Positions 54,608 through 64,000 of a DNA stretch of 64,000 nucleotides are shown piece by piece; the first letter of the stretch is position 1; each line of letters starts with the position of its first letter. This stretch comes from Pseudoalteromonas sp. MMG007. GTDB lineage: Bacteria > Pseudomonadota > Gammaproteobacteria > Enterobacterales > Alteromonadaceae. The DNA lies in the NCBI RefSeq assembly GCF_018100985.1, contig NZ_JAGJEI010000017.1:16579-80578 (forward strand). Reading direction: 5' to 3'. A model generated the notes under the pieces. It did not search any database. It saw only the letters and a program-made list of their open reading frames with translations, and was not told the origin of the DNA. The position numbers were made by a program, and so were the translations under genes.

Positions 54608-55801
54608 ATGGTCATTAAGCCAAAAATTCGTGGATTTATCTGCACTAACGCACATCCAGCTGGTTGTGCAGAGCATGTTCAAGAACAAATTAACTATGTA
54701 AAACAACAAGGCGCATTGAAAAGCGCCCCAAAAAATGTACTAGTTATTGGCGCATCAACAGGCTACGGCTTGGCATCGCGTATTACTGCTGCATTTGGTG
54801 GTGGTGCTAAAACATTAGGTATCTTCTTTGAAAAAGAAGGGACAGAGCGTAAAACAGGTTCTGCTGGTTGGTACAATACAGCAGCATTCCAAGACGCTGC
54901 AGATGAAGCTGGCCTTTGGTCAAAGAATATCAATGGCGATGCGTTTTCTAACGAAATCAAGCAAAAAGCAATCGACACGATTAAAGCTGATTTAGGTAAA
55001 GTAGACTGTATTATTTACAGCCTTGCATCGCCTCGTCGCACAGATCCAAATACTGGCGAAGTGTTCTCTTCTACACTCAAACCAATTGGTAATGCAGTTA
55101 CCACTAAAAACCTAAATACATCAAAGCGAGAAATTGATGAAATTACGGTAGAAGCAGCAAGCCAAGATGATATCGACAACACTATTAAAGTAATGGGTGG
55201 TGAAGATTGGGAAATGTGGATTGACGCTTTAAAAGAAGCCGATGTGCTTGCAGATAACTTTAAAACGACGGCTTATACTTATATTGGTAAAGAGTTAACG
55301 TGGCCAATTTACGGGCACGCTACGATTGGTAAAGCAAAAGAAGACTTAGACCGTGCTACAGCCGCTATAAAAGCCTCTACTAAAGCGCTAAATGGTGAAG
55401 CGTATGTTTCATCACTTAATGCGGTAGTAACTCAAGCGAGTTCTGCTATTCCTATTATGCCCTTATACATCTCTGCTTTATTTAAAGTAATGAAAGCTGA
55501 TGGCACTTACGAAGGAACTATTGAGCAAATTCATGCTTTATTTAATGAAAACCTTTATGGTGAAACGCCGCGCTTTGATGAGGGCGGTCACTTATTCCAA
55601 AACTACAAAGAGCTAGAGGACGATGTGCAAACGCGTGTTCAAGCTGTATGGGATAATGTAGATACAAGCTCAATTGATGAGTTAACTGACTATGTTGGTT
55701 ACCATAACGAGTTTTTACGCTTATTTGGCTTTGGTTTTGACGGTGTTGATTACGATCAAGACGTAGACTCAGTTAAGCCAATCGCAAATATGGTTGATTA
55801 A
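54608..55801 (+). CDS. fabV: Enoyl-ACP reductase FabV
   Basis: FabV reduces trans-2-enoyl-ACP with NADH in the last step of each fatty-acid elongation cycle and is naturally tolerant to triclosan. The 397-residue product begins MVIKPKIRGFICTNAHPAGC, with the nucleotide-binding VLVIGASTGYGLASRI. The expected active-site Tyr and Lys pair of the short-chain dehydrogenase type (with the eight-residue FabV spacing) falls around TTAYTYIGKELTWPIYGHATIGKA. AGGA lies seven bases upstream of the start. Strong terminator follows. Confidence 0.96.
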   Translation: MVIKPKIRGFICTNAHPAGCAEHVQEQINYVKQQGALKSAPKNVLVIGASTGYGLASRITAAFGGGAKTLGIFFEKEGTERKTGSAGWYNTAAFQDAADEAGLWSKNINGDAFSNEIKQKAIDTIKADLGKVDCIIYSLASPRRTDPNTGEVFSSTLKPIGNAVTTKNLNTSKREIDEITVEAASQDDIDNTIKVMGGEDWEMWIDALKEADVLADNFKTTAYTYIGKELTWPIYGHATIGKAKEDLDRATAAIKASTKALNGEAYVSSLNAVVTQASSAIPIMPLYISALFKVMKADGTYEGTIEQIHALFNENLYGETPRFDEGGHLFQNYKELEDDVQTRVQAVWDNVDTSSIDELTDYVGYHNEFLRLFGFGFDGVDYDQDVDSVKPIANMVD

Positions 55802-55818
55802 TCATACTTTGTAATTAT

Positions 55819-55844
55819 AAAAAGTCGCATTCGCGGCTTTTTTT
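55819..55844 (+). terminator. Terminator after fabV
   Basis: A 9-bp stem (AAAAGTCGC with GCGGCTTTT, one G-T pair), 4-base loop and T run, 18 bases after the stop. Confidence 0.9.
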
Positions 55845-57511
<1,667 letters not shown>

Positions 57512-57515
57512 AGAG

Positions 57516-58718
57516 ATGGGTTTAAAAAAATATCTAGAAGATATCGAGCCGAATTTTGAAGCCGGTGGTAAATATGAAAAGTTCTACGCTCTGTATGAAG
57601 CAGCAGCAACAATTTTTTATACACCAGGCTATGTAAATAAAGGCGCGACACACGTACGCGATAACATCGACCTAAAACGCATGATGATTTTAGTGTGGAT
57701 GGCGACGTTCCCAGCTATGTTTTTTGGTATGTTCAACATCGGTCATCAGGCCGCAGGTGCTTTGGCACAAGGTTTTGAACTAGCAAATTCTTGGCAGGTT
57801 GGTCTGTTCCAGTTATTCGGCGGTGAGTTAACTGCTGAATCAGGCTGGGGCGCTAAAATGTTCTACGGAGCATGTTTCTTCTTACCTATCTACGCAGTAA
57901 CGTTTGCTGTAGGTGGTTTTTGGGAAGTTATATTTGCTTCAGTGCGTAAACATGAAATTAACGAAGGTTTCTTTGTAACGTCTGTTTTATTTGCACTAAT
58001 ACTGCCTGCTACAATTCCTTTATGGCAAGTTGCGTTAGGTATTACGTTTGGTGTTGTAATCGCTAAAGAAATCTTTGGTGGTACTGGCCGTAACTTCCTA
58101 AACCCTGCTTTAGCGGGCCGTGCGTTTTTATTCTTCGCATACCCAGCTCAAATTTCTGGTGACACGGTATGGACAGCAGTAGATTCTTTCTCTGGTGCAA
58201 CTATGCTAGGCCAAGCATTCGCTGGCACACTTGATTATGCAAACATGGAATTATGGTGGAATGCGTTTTACGGTTTCATCCAAGGTTCTGTAGGTGAGAC
58301 ATCTACACTTGCAATATTAGCTGGTGGTTTGTTCTTAATATATGTTCGTATTGCTTCTTGGCGCATCGTATTAGGTGTATTCCTAGGTATGGTAGCAACT
58401 GCGTTTTTATTAAATGCGGTAGGCTCAGAAAACAACCCAGTATTTGCAATGCCTTGGCATTGGCATTTAGTACTAGGTGGATTTGCATTCGGTATGTTCT
58501 TTATGGCTACTGACCCTGTTTCTGCTGCATTTACCAATAAAGGTAAGTTCGCTTACGGCGCACTTATTGGCTTTATGGTAGTTATGATCCGTGTTGTGAA
58601 TCCTGCTTTCCCTGAAGGTATGATGCTAGCAATCTTATTTGCTAACTTATTCGCTCCATTGTTCGATCACTTTGTAGTGCAAGCTAATATCAAACGGAGG
58701 TTGGCACGTAATGTCTAG
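57516..58718 (+). CDS. nqrB: Na+-NQR subunit B
   Basis: NqrB is the large integral subunit with covalently bound FMN and a riboflavin; it forms the Na+ pathway. The 400-residue product has about ten membrane helices, [20 protein letters not shown], and the flavinylation motif [11 protein letters not shown], where ApbE attaches FMN to the Thr of SGAT. Length is typical of the family. It overlaps nqrC by eight bases. Confidence 0.97.
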   Translation: MGLKKYLEDIEPNFEAGGKYEKFYALYEAAATIFYTPGYVNKGATHVRDNIDLKRMMILVWMATFPAMFFGMFNIGHQAAGALAQGFELANSWQVGLFQLFGGELTAESGWGAKMFYGACFFLPIYAVTFAVGGFWEVIFASVRKHEINEGFFVTSVLFALILPATIPLWQVALGITFGVVIAKEIFGGTGRNFLNPALAGRAFLFFAYPAQISGDTVWTAVDSFSGATMLGQAFAGTLDYANMELWWNAFYGFIQGSVGETSTLAILAGGLFLIYVRIASWRIVLGVFLGMVATAFLLNAVGSENNPVFAMPWHWHLVLGGFAFGMFFMATDPVSAAFTNKGKFAYGALIGFMVVMIRVVNPAFPEGMMLAILFANLFAPLFDHFVVQANIKRRLARNV

Positions 58719-59463
58719 TAATAACGAATCAATCGGCAAAACGTTAACGGTTGTTGTTGCACTGTGTTTAGTGTGTGCAATTATTGTATCGTTTGCTTCT
58801 GTACAGCTTCGTCCTTTACAGCAAGCTAATAAAAACAAAGATATTCAAAGCAATATCTTAGCTGCTGCGGGCATCGATAAAGTTGAAAATGTATTAGAAA
58901 CATTTGACGCAAAAATCGAAGCACGCGTTGTAAATATGACTACGGGTGAGTTTGTAGATACAGATCCAACAATCTTCGACTTTGAAAAAAGCAAATATGA
59001 TGCTGAATTAAGCGTTTCTCTTAAAGAGAAAGGCGTAACAGACATTGCTGGTATTCAACGTGTGACTAAAGAGTCGCCGGTGTATATCTCTAAAAAAGAA
59101 GATGGTTCAGTTGATGCAATCATTCTTCCTATCCAAGGCTACGGCTTATGGGGCTTAATGTATGGTTTTATCTCGCTTGAAAGCGATGGTGAAACGGTTA
59201 AAGGTATTATCTTTTACAAGCATAATGAAACCCCTGGTCTTGGTGGCGAAATTCAAAACCCACAGTGGACTGCAACATGGGAAGGCAAAGAACTGCCAAT
59301 TCAAATTGTTAAAGGTACTGCGGGCGGTGATGAGCATAAGATCGATGGTCTTTCAGGTGCTACATTAACGTCTAACGGTGTTGACAATGCAGTTGACTTT
59401 TGGACTGGTGAAAATGGCTTTGGCCCTTTCCTTGCAAAAGTACGTAAAGGAGCATTGAAATAA
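58711..59463 (+). CDS. nqrC: Na+-NQR subunit C
   Basis: NqrC is a single-anchor periplasmic subunit with a covalently bound FMN. The 250-residue product has one N-terminal helix ([20 protein letters not shown]) and ends with the flavinylation motif [13 protein letters not shown], whose Thr carries FMN. Overlaps nqrB by eight bases and nqrD by one. Confidence 0.97.
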   Translation: MSSNNESIGKTLTVVVALCLVCAIIVSFASVQLRPLQQANKNKDIQSNILAAAGIDKVENVLETFDAKIEARVVNMTTGEFVDTDPTIFDFEKSKYDAELSVSLKEKGVTDIAGIQRVTKESPVYISKKEDGSVDAIILPIQGYGLWGLMYGFISLESDGETVKGIIFYKHNETPGLGGEIQNPQWTATWEGKELPIQIVKGTAGGDEHKIDGLSGATLTSNGVDNAVDFWTGENGFGPFLAKVRKGALK

Positions 59464-60095
59464 TGGCTGATTCTAAAGAAATGAAGGCTGTCCTGTTTGG
59501 TCCGGTTTTAGCTAACAACCCAATCGCATTACAAGTACTTGGTATTTGTTCTGCGCTAGCGGTAACGTCTAGCTTAAAAAATGCGTTAATCATGTCAATC
59601 GCATTGACATTAGTAACTGCGTTTTCGAGCTTCTTTATCTCGCTTATTCGTAACCAGATCCCATCATCTGTACGTATCATCGTACAAATGACAATTATTG
59701 CATCGTTAGTAATCGTTGTTGACCAAGTACTACAAGCATTCTCTTACGCTACGGCAAAAGAGCTTTCTGTATTCGTTGGTCTAATTATTACTAACTGTAT
59801 CGTAATGGGTCGTGCGGAAGCATACGCGATGAAATCGCCACCACTTATGTCATTCCTTGACGGTATTGGTAACGGCTTAGGCTACTCTGTAGTACTTCTT
59901 ACTGTTGGCTTTATTCGTGAGCTATTTGGTAAGGGTTCACTATTCGGTGTTGATATTATCCCATTAGTACAAGATGGCGGTTGGTATCAGCCTATGGGTC
60001 TATTGATTTTACCACCGAGTGCATTCTTCATTATTGGTTTATTCATTTGGGTACTTCGTACCTTTAAGAAAGACCAAGTAGAAGCTAAAGCGTAA
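59463..60095 (+). CDS. nqrD: Na+-NQR subunit D
   Basis: A 210-residue integral subunit of the RnfE/NqrD family with about six membrane helices. Motifs are [40 protein letters not shown] and [11 protein letters not shown]. With NqrE it holds an intramembrane iron centre in known structures, coordinated by cysteines such as those in LGICSA and ITNCIVMG. Tight coupling with nqrC (1-bp overlap). Confidence 0.97.
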   Translation: MADSKEMKAVLFGPVLANNPIALQVLGICSALAVTSSLKNALIMSIALTLVTAFSSFFISLIRNQIPSSVRIIVQMTIIASLVIVVDQVLQAFSYATAKELSVFVGLIITNCIVMGRAEAYAMKSPPLMSFLDGIGNGLGYSVVLLTVGFIRELFGKGSLFGVDIIPLVQDGGWYQPMGLLILPPSAFFIIGLFIWVLRTFKKDQVEAKA

Positions 60096-60105
60096 GGGGC
60101 AAACA

Positions 60106-60714
60106 GTGGAACATTATATTAGTTTATTTGTAAAAGCCGTTTTTATTGAGAACTTAGCGTTGTCATTCTTCTTAGGCATGTGTACTTTTTTAGCAGTATC
60201 TAAAAAAGTAACTACATCAATTGGCCTAGGTATAGCGGTTATAGTTGTATTAGGTATTTCAGTACCAGTTAACAACTTGGTTTACCATGCGGTACTTGCA
60301 CCAGGCTCACTAGCTTGGTTAGGTTACCCAGATGCAGACCTTAGCTTTTTACGTTTCTTAACTTTCATCGGTGTTATTGCAGCACTTGTGCAAATTTTGG
60401 AAATGGCATTAGATAAGTTTTTCCCTGCACTATACAACGCATTAGGTATCTTCTTACCACTTATCACAGTTAACTGTGCAATATTTGGTGCGGTATCATT
60501 CATGGTTGAGCGTAACTATAACTTCGGCGAGTCTGTTGTTTATGGTATTGGCGCTGGTGTAGGTTGGGCGCTTGCAATTACTTTACTTGCAGGTATCCGT
60601 GAGAAAATGAAATATTCAGACGTGCCAGACGGCCTACGTGGTTTAGGTATTACCTTCATCACTGTTGGTTTAATGGGACTTGGCTTTATGTCATTCTCTG
60701 GTATTTCACTGTAA
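60106..60714 (+). CDS. nqrE: Na+-NQR subunit E
   Basis: A 202-residue integral subunit of the NqrE/RnfA family. Hydrophobic helices carry [14 protein letters not shown] and [18 protein letters not shown], whose cysteines match the paired NqrD cysteines that bind iron. Starts 11 bases after nqrD with a GTG (or a downstream start in the same frame), with AAGGGG just upstream. Confidence 0.96.
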   Translation: MEHYISLFVKAVFIENLALSFFLGMCTFLAVSKKVTTSIGLGIAVIVVLGISVPVNNLVYHAVLAPGSLAWLGYPDADLSFLRFLTFIGVIAALVQILEMALDKFFPALYNALGIFLPLITVNCAIFGAVSFMVERNYNFGESVVYGIGAGVGWALAITLLAGIREKMKYSDVPDGLRGLGITFITVGLMGLGFMSFSGISL

Positions 60715-60732
60715 AGGTAGCGAGGATAAATC

Positions 60733-61962
60733 ATGGATTATCAGATTTTCTTAGGCGTTGGTGTTTTCATCGCTATCGTTGTACTACTAGTTTTAGTGAT
60801 TATTGGTGCTAAATCTAAGTTAGTTGCGAGCGGTGACATCATCATCAGCATTAATGGCGACCCAGACAAAGCCATTAAAACATCAGCAGGTAGCAAGCTT
60901 TTAGGCGCGCTATCTGAGTCAGGTATTTTCGTATCATCTGCATGTGGTGGCGGTGGCTCTTGTGGTCAGTGTCGTGTTCACATTAAAGAAGGTGGCGGCG
61001 ATATCTTACCAACTGAACTTGATCACATTTCTAAAGGTGAAGCCCGTGAAGGCTGTCGTTTAGCGTGTCAGGTAAATGTTAAAAACGACATGGAAATTGA
61101 GCTTGAAGAGTCAATTTTCGGTGTTAAGAAGTGGGATTGTGAAGTTATCTCTAATGATAACAAAGCAACGTTCATTAAAGAACTTAAGCTGCAAATTCCA
61201 GATGGCGAGTCAGTGCCTTTCCGTGCGGGTGGTTACATCCAAATCGAAGCACCCGCTCACCACGTTAAATACTCTGAATTTGAAATTCCTGAAGAGTATC
61301 GTGGCGACTGGAACCACTTTGGTTTCTTCGACCTGGAGTCAAAAGTAGACGAAGAGACTATTCGTGCTTACTCAATGGCTAACTACCCGGAAGAAGAAGG
61401 CATAATTATGCTTAACGTGCGTATCGCTACGCCTCCACCAAGAAACCTTAGCTTGCCTTGTGGTAAAATGTCATCGTACATTTGGTCATTAACAAAAGGC
61501 GACAAGGTAACTATTTCTGGTCCATTTGGTGAGTTCTTTGCTAAAGATACTGACGCAGAAATGATTTTTGTTGGTGGTGGTGCTGGTATGGCGCCAATGC
61601 GTTCACATATCTTTGACCAACTTAAACGTTTGAACTCTAAACGTAAGATGAGCTTTTGGTATGGTGCACGTTCTAAACGTGAAATGTTCTACGTAGAAGA
61701 TTTTGACGGCCTAGCTGCCGATAATGAGAACTTCGTATGGCATACAGCACTTTCAGATCCGCAACCTGAAGATAACTGGGAAGGCTATACAGGCTTTATC
61801 CATAACGTGTTATTTGAGAACTATCTTAAAGATCACGAAGCGCCAGAAGATTGTGAGTACTACATGTGTGGTCCTCCAATGATGAACGCGGCAGTTATCA
61901 CAATGCTTAAAGACTTAGGTGTAGAAGACGAAAATATCTTATTAGATGATTTCGGTGGCTAA
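60733..61962 (+). CDS. nqrF: Na+-NQR subunit F (NADH-oxidising)
   Basis: NqrF takes electrons from NADH through FAD to a 2Fe-2S cluster. The 409-residue product has a membrane anchor (about 3-25), a 2Fe-2S domain with [14 protein letters not shown] and a later cysteine in GCRLACQV, an FAD-binding motif RAYSMANYP, a nucleotide loop [13 protein letters not shown], and the C-terminal [10 protein letters not shown]. Intact. Last nqr gene; a stem-loop and terminator follow. Confidence 0.97.
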   Translation: MDYQIFLGVGVFIAIVVLLVLVIIGAKSKLVASGDIIISINGDPDKAIKTSAGSKLLGALSESGIFVSSACGGGGSCGQCRVHIKEGGGDILPTELDHISKGEAREGCRLACQVNVKNDMEIELEESIFGVKKWDCEVISNDNKATFIKELKLQIPDGESVPFRAGGYIQIEAPAHHVKYSEFEIPEEYRGDWNHFGFFDLESKVDEETIRAYSMANYPEEEGIIMLNVRIATPPPRNLSLPCGKMSSYIWSLTKGDKVTISGPFGEFFAKDTDAEMIFVGGGAGMAPMRSHIFDQLKRLNSKRKMSFWYGARSKREMFYVEDFDGLAADNENFVWHTALSDPQPEDNWEGYTGFIHNVLFENYLKDHEAPEDCEYYMCGPPMMNAAVITMLKDLGVEDENILLDDFGG

Positions 61963-61968
61963 CACCAT

Positions 61969-61990
61969 ACCAAAACACATTCGTTTTGGT
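61969..61990. repeat. Stem-loop immediately after nqrF
   Basis: ACCAAAAC with GTTTTGGT form an 8-bp perfect stem around a 6-base loop, seven bases after the nqrF stop. It precedes the stronger terminator and may stabilise the nqr message. Confidence 0.55.
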
Positions 61991-61998
61991 TAAAATAC

Positions 61999-62034
61999 CA
62001 GCCTCGTTGCACTTAGTGTTACGAGGCTTTTTTT
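61999..62034 (+). terminator. Terminator of the nqr operon, before apbE
   Basis: GCCTCGT pairs with ACGAGGC around a 13-base loop, followed by a long T run. It separates nqrF from apbE, so apbE may be transcribed partly by read-through or from its own promoter. Confidence 0.8.
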
Positions 62035-62060
62035 ATTCTTTATTTTATAAGTAGGCTTTC

Positions 62061-63092
62061 ATGAATCGAGTGGGTGCATCTCAAAGCGTTATAGCTTTAT
62101 TTTTTATTACATTGACTTTATTACTCACTGGTTGTGGCGAAAAGCCAACACCAGAAGGTGTTTTTTTAGAAGGTAGAACAATGGGCACTACTTATCATAT
62201 TAAGTTTTATGATGAGCAAGCGCAGTTATCACCTAAAGCATTACAAGCACAAATAGACGACGTGCTAAAAAATGTAAACCAGTCAATGTCTACTTATATT
62301 GATGACTCTGAAATAAATACATTTAACAGGCTACCTGCTAATCAAGTTATGCCTATCAGTGAAGACTTTAGGGCTGTAATAAGTGAATCGATTCGCATAG
62401 GTAAGTCAACAAAAACTCTCGATGTGACGATGGGCCCTTTAATAGATTTATGGGGCTTTGGACCTGATAAAAAGCCAACTAAGCGCCCAACTGATGAAGC
62501 ACTTGCTGCAATGATTGAAAAAATTGGTGTAGATAAACTTAATCTTACAGAGCAGGGGCTGGCTAAAACTGTTGATGGATTGGAGCTGTCATTTTCAGCT
62601 ACTGCTAAAGGCTATGGTATTGATAAAGTAGCGCAGCTATTAGAAAGTCACAGTATTACTAATTATATGGTTGAGATTGGCGGTGAGCTTCGCATTGGCG
62701 GCGAAAAGCCTAATAATCAAGATTGGAAAATTGCAATTGAGCAACCTGATGCCAAGCCTGGTGAGCGAAAGGTGCACCGTGTTTTATCGCCTGGCACAAA
62801 TGGTATTGCTACATCAGGTGATTATCGTATTTTTTATGAAATGGATGGTGAGATTTATACCCATCTAATTGATCCGGTAACGGGTATGCCAATTAAACAC
62901 GACTTAGTATCGGTTACTGTATTGCACCCAAGTGCAATGGCTGCGGATGGCCTGGCGACAGCGCTTACTGTAATGGGGATGGATAAAGCACAAGCATATG
63001 CAGAGCAACATGATTTACCTGTTTATTTAATAGCTAAATCACAAGAAGGGCTAATAACGTATTCAAGCCCTGCATTTAAGCCATACTTGTAA
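62061..63092 (+). CDS. apbE: FAD:protein FMN transferase ApbE
   Basis: ApbE attaches FMN covalently to the Thr of NqrB and NqrC. The 343-residue product is a lipoprotein (VIALFFITLTLLLTGCGE, lipobox LTGC). Typical features are LEGRTMGTTYHIKFYDEQ, MGPLIDLWGFGPDKKP, the AKGYGIDKVAQLLE segment, and YTHLIDPVTGMPIKHDLVSV. Position next to nqr is the usual maturation arrangement. Start supported by a lone ATG; the ribosome site (TAAGTAGG) is moderate. Confidence 0.96.
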   Translation: MNRVGASQSVIALFFITLTLLLTGCGEKPTPEGVFLEGRTMGTTYHIKFYDEQAQLSPKALQAQIDDVLKNVNQSMSTYIDDSEINTFNRLPANQVMPISEDFRAVISESIRIGKSTKTLDVTMGPLIDLWGFGPDKKPTKRPTDEALAAMIEKIGVDKLNLTEQGLAKTVDGLELSFSATAKGYGIDKVAQLLESHSITNYMVEIGGELRIGGEKPNNQDWKIAIEQPDAKPGERKVHRVLSPGTNGIATSGDYRIFYEMDGEIYTHLIDPVTGMPIKHDLVSVTVLHPSAMAADGLATALTVMGMDKAQAYAEQHDLPVYLIAKSQEGLITYSSPAFKPYL

Positions 63093-63254
63093 TATAATTA
63101 ATCTTAATTTAGGTTGGTTTAAGCCTAGAGCAATATTCTAACCTAATTTTTAGAATAGACTTTACTCGCATCTAAATTGTATTTTAGTGTATAATTTAAT
63201 AGTCGCTTAAGAATGCTTGAGCATAATTTATTGCTGATCAATAGGGGCTAAGCA

Positions 63255-63467
63255 ATGTCACTTTTTCTTCTTACTTTTGGCTTACTAATTTTAATAGTTT
63301 CGGCGATGGCTGTTGGTATGATCGTGCAAAAAAAATCTATGGCGAGCAGCTGTGGTGGTCTAGGCTCTGTAGGTATTGATAAAGCCTGCGATTGTGATGA
63401 CCCATGTGATAAACGTAAAAACCGCATGGCTAAAGAGCAAGCTTGGAAAGAAAATCAAATTATCTAA
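63255..63467 (+). CDS. nqrM: Na+-NQR maturation protein NqrM
   Basis: A 70-residue protein with an N-terminal membrane helix (LFLLTFGLLILIVSAMAVGM) and a cysteine-rich tail (SSCGGLGSVGIDKACDCDDP and CDKRKN). NqrM (formerly DUF539) is needed to place the iron centre between NqrD and NqrE; its cysteines are thought to hold or deliver iron. Size and position after apbE are typical. GGGGC lies ahead of the start. Confidence 0.95.
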   Translation: MSLFLLTFGLLILIVSAMAVGMIVQKKSMASSCGGLGSVGIDKACDCDDPCDKRKNRMAKEQAWKENQII

Positions 63468-63490
63468 ATTTGTAAAATAATCAATTTTAT

Positions 63491-63517
63491 AAAAAGCGCT
63501 TTTAAAGCGCTTTTTTT
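63491..63517 (+). terminator. Terminator after nqrM
   Basis: A 10-bp stem (AAAAAGCGCT with AGCGCTTTTT) around a 5-base loop and a T run, about 24 bases after the stop. Confidence 0.9.
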
Positions 63518-64000
63518 GTGCCTGCTATTTGTGTATGTATTTAGCTTCTAAATAAACGCAACCTTAATGTATTAGACCAAAGTCTATAAGTTAGTTTTTT
63601 TCATCCATTAGGTTTATTTTTCTCGTTTGTCAAATTGGAGCTAACACTCTAAAGTTTAATCATAGACACAGAGCAAGGCTCTCGTCATAAGCTTGAGGCA
63701 TAAGTTAGCCTCGCTTAAAAGAATCTTTATATTGTGTGTGAAGATGTTGTCAGTGTGAAAGGCAACTCAAGTTCGGTGGTGACTTAGCTTGGGTTGTTTT
63801 TATCCCCTACAATTGCCACACAGTGTAAACCAAGAATCTTTATATTGTGTGTGAAGATGTTGTCAGTGTGAAAGGCAGCTCAAGTTCGGTGGATTCACTT
63901 CCATAAATAACAGCTTGAGTTGTTTTTATTCCCTACAATTGCCACGTAGTGTAAACCAAAAATCTTTATATTGTGTGTGAAGATGTTGTCAGTGTGAAAG
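63518..64000. other. Gene-free tail of the window holding tandem repeats
   Basis: No gene is visible in these 480 bases. The first 200 are unremarkable apart from a GAGGC/GCCTC hairpin at 63695-63712. The rest is the tandem repeat described next, which continues past the window edge. Confidence 0.6.
63721..64000 (+). repeat. Tandem array of 113-126 bp units with conserved hairpin
   Basis: Three copies are seen: unit 1 starts at 63721, unit 2 at 63834 (period 113), unit 3 at 63960 (period 126) and is cut by the edge. Each unit begins with an almost identical block of about 40 bases (AATCTTTATATTGTGTGTGA and what follows), then a hairpin, then TTGTTTTTAT, CCCTACAATTGCCAC and AGTGTAAACCAA. The hairpin arms in unit 1 are CAACTCAAG (63763-63771) with CTTGGGTTG (63888-offset copy: 63788-63796), and in unit 2 CAGCTCAAG (63876-63884) with CTTGAGTTG (63914-63922). 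The loops differ fully in length (16 and 29 bases), accounting for the change of period. Confidence 0.85.

Noticed and set aside
63721..64000. CRISPR array or integron attC cassette array
   Set aside because: The repeat units are 113-126 bp, the conserved head of 40 bases is too long and the inserts are not unique spacers of fixed size; no attC core (RYYYAAC/GTTRRRY pair) is found and no cassette ORF lies between units.

Overview
The window is a contiguous piece of the chromosome of a marine, AT-rich gammaproteobacterium, most probably Pseudoalteromonas or a close Alteromonadales relative. The protein set supports this: a Na+-translocating NADH dehydrogenase with apbE and nqrM, FabV, an AbgT transporter, a YgiM/YgiF pair, ErpA, RlmG and a yajG-ampG neighbourhood. 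I see no prophage, insertion sequence with a transposase, CRISPR array, tRNA or rRNA. Coding density is high and most genes are flanked by strong stem-loop terminators, often shared by convergent genes.

Layout. 1-9.9 kb: the 3' end of acs, a LuxR-type response regulator probably controlling acetate use, an AbgT transporter, purU, a large unassigned membrane protein, a type IB topoisomerase, and a peptidoglycan pair (L,D-transpeptidase plus M15 endopeptidase). 10-22 kb: a complete pelABCDEFG operon on the minus strand for the Pel exopolysaccharide, with translationally coupled genes. A candidate CRP/FNR site lies upstream, and a Cache-domain chemoreceptor is divergent. 24-30 kb: MarR regulator, small kinase-like protein, MgtE, YgiM and YgiF, with a 366-bp MITE-like element between the last two. 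30-37 kb: signalling genes, namely a START protein, an orphan PhnD-type binding protein overlapping a hybrid histidine kinase, an S10 peptidase and a dual-REC diguanylate cyclase.

37-49 kb: glnK-amtB with a sigma-54-like promoter and two NtrC-like sites, PBP1b, a second chemoreceptor, hemL, pyrB, hemJ, a ClC channel, and erpA with an IscR-like operator overlapping its promoter. 49-56 kb: a small XRE regulator, ampG-ppi-yajG-rlmG on the minus strand, and alkB-like, bolA-like and fabV on the plus strand. 56-63.5 kb: nqrABCDEF, apbE and nqrM, a full Na+-NQR assembly unit (apbE supplies flavinylation, nqrM iron delivery). The window ends in a tandem array of 113-126 bp units, each with a hairpin, which I cannot assign.

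No clearly new multi-gene system stands out. The least explained items are the terminal tandem repeat, the MITE and its remnant, the 628-residue membrane protein, the PhnD/hybrid-kinase sensor pair, and several well-formed operators recognised only by eye.
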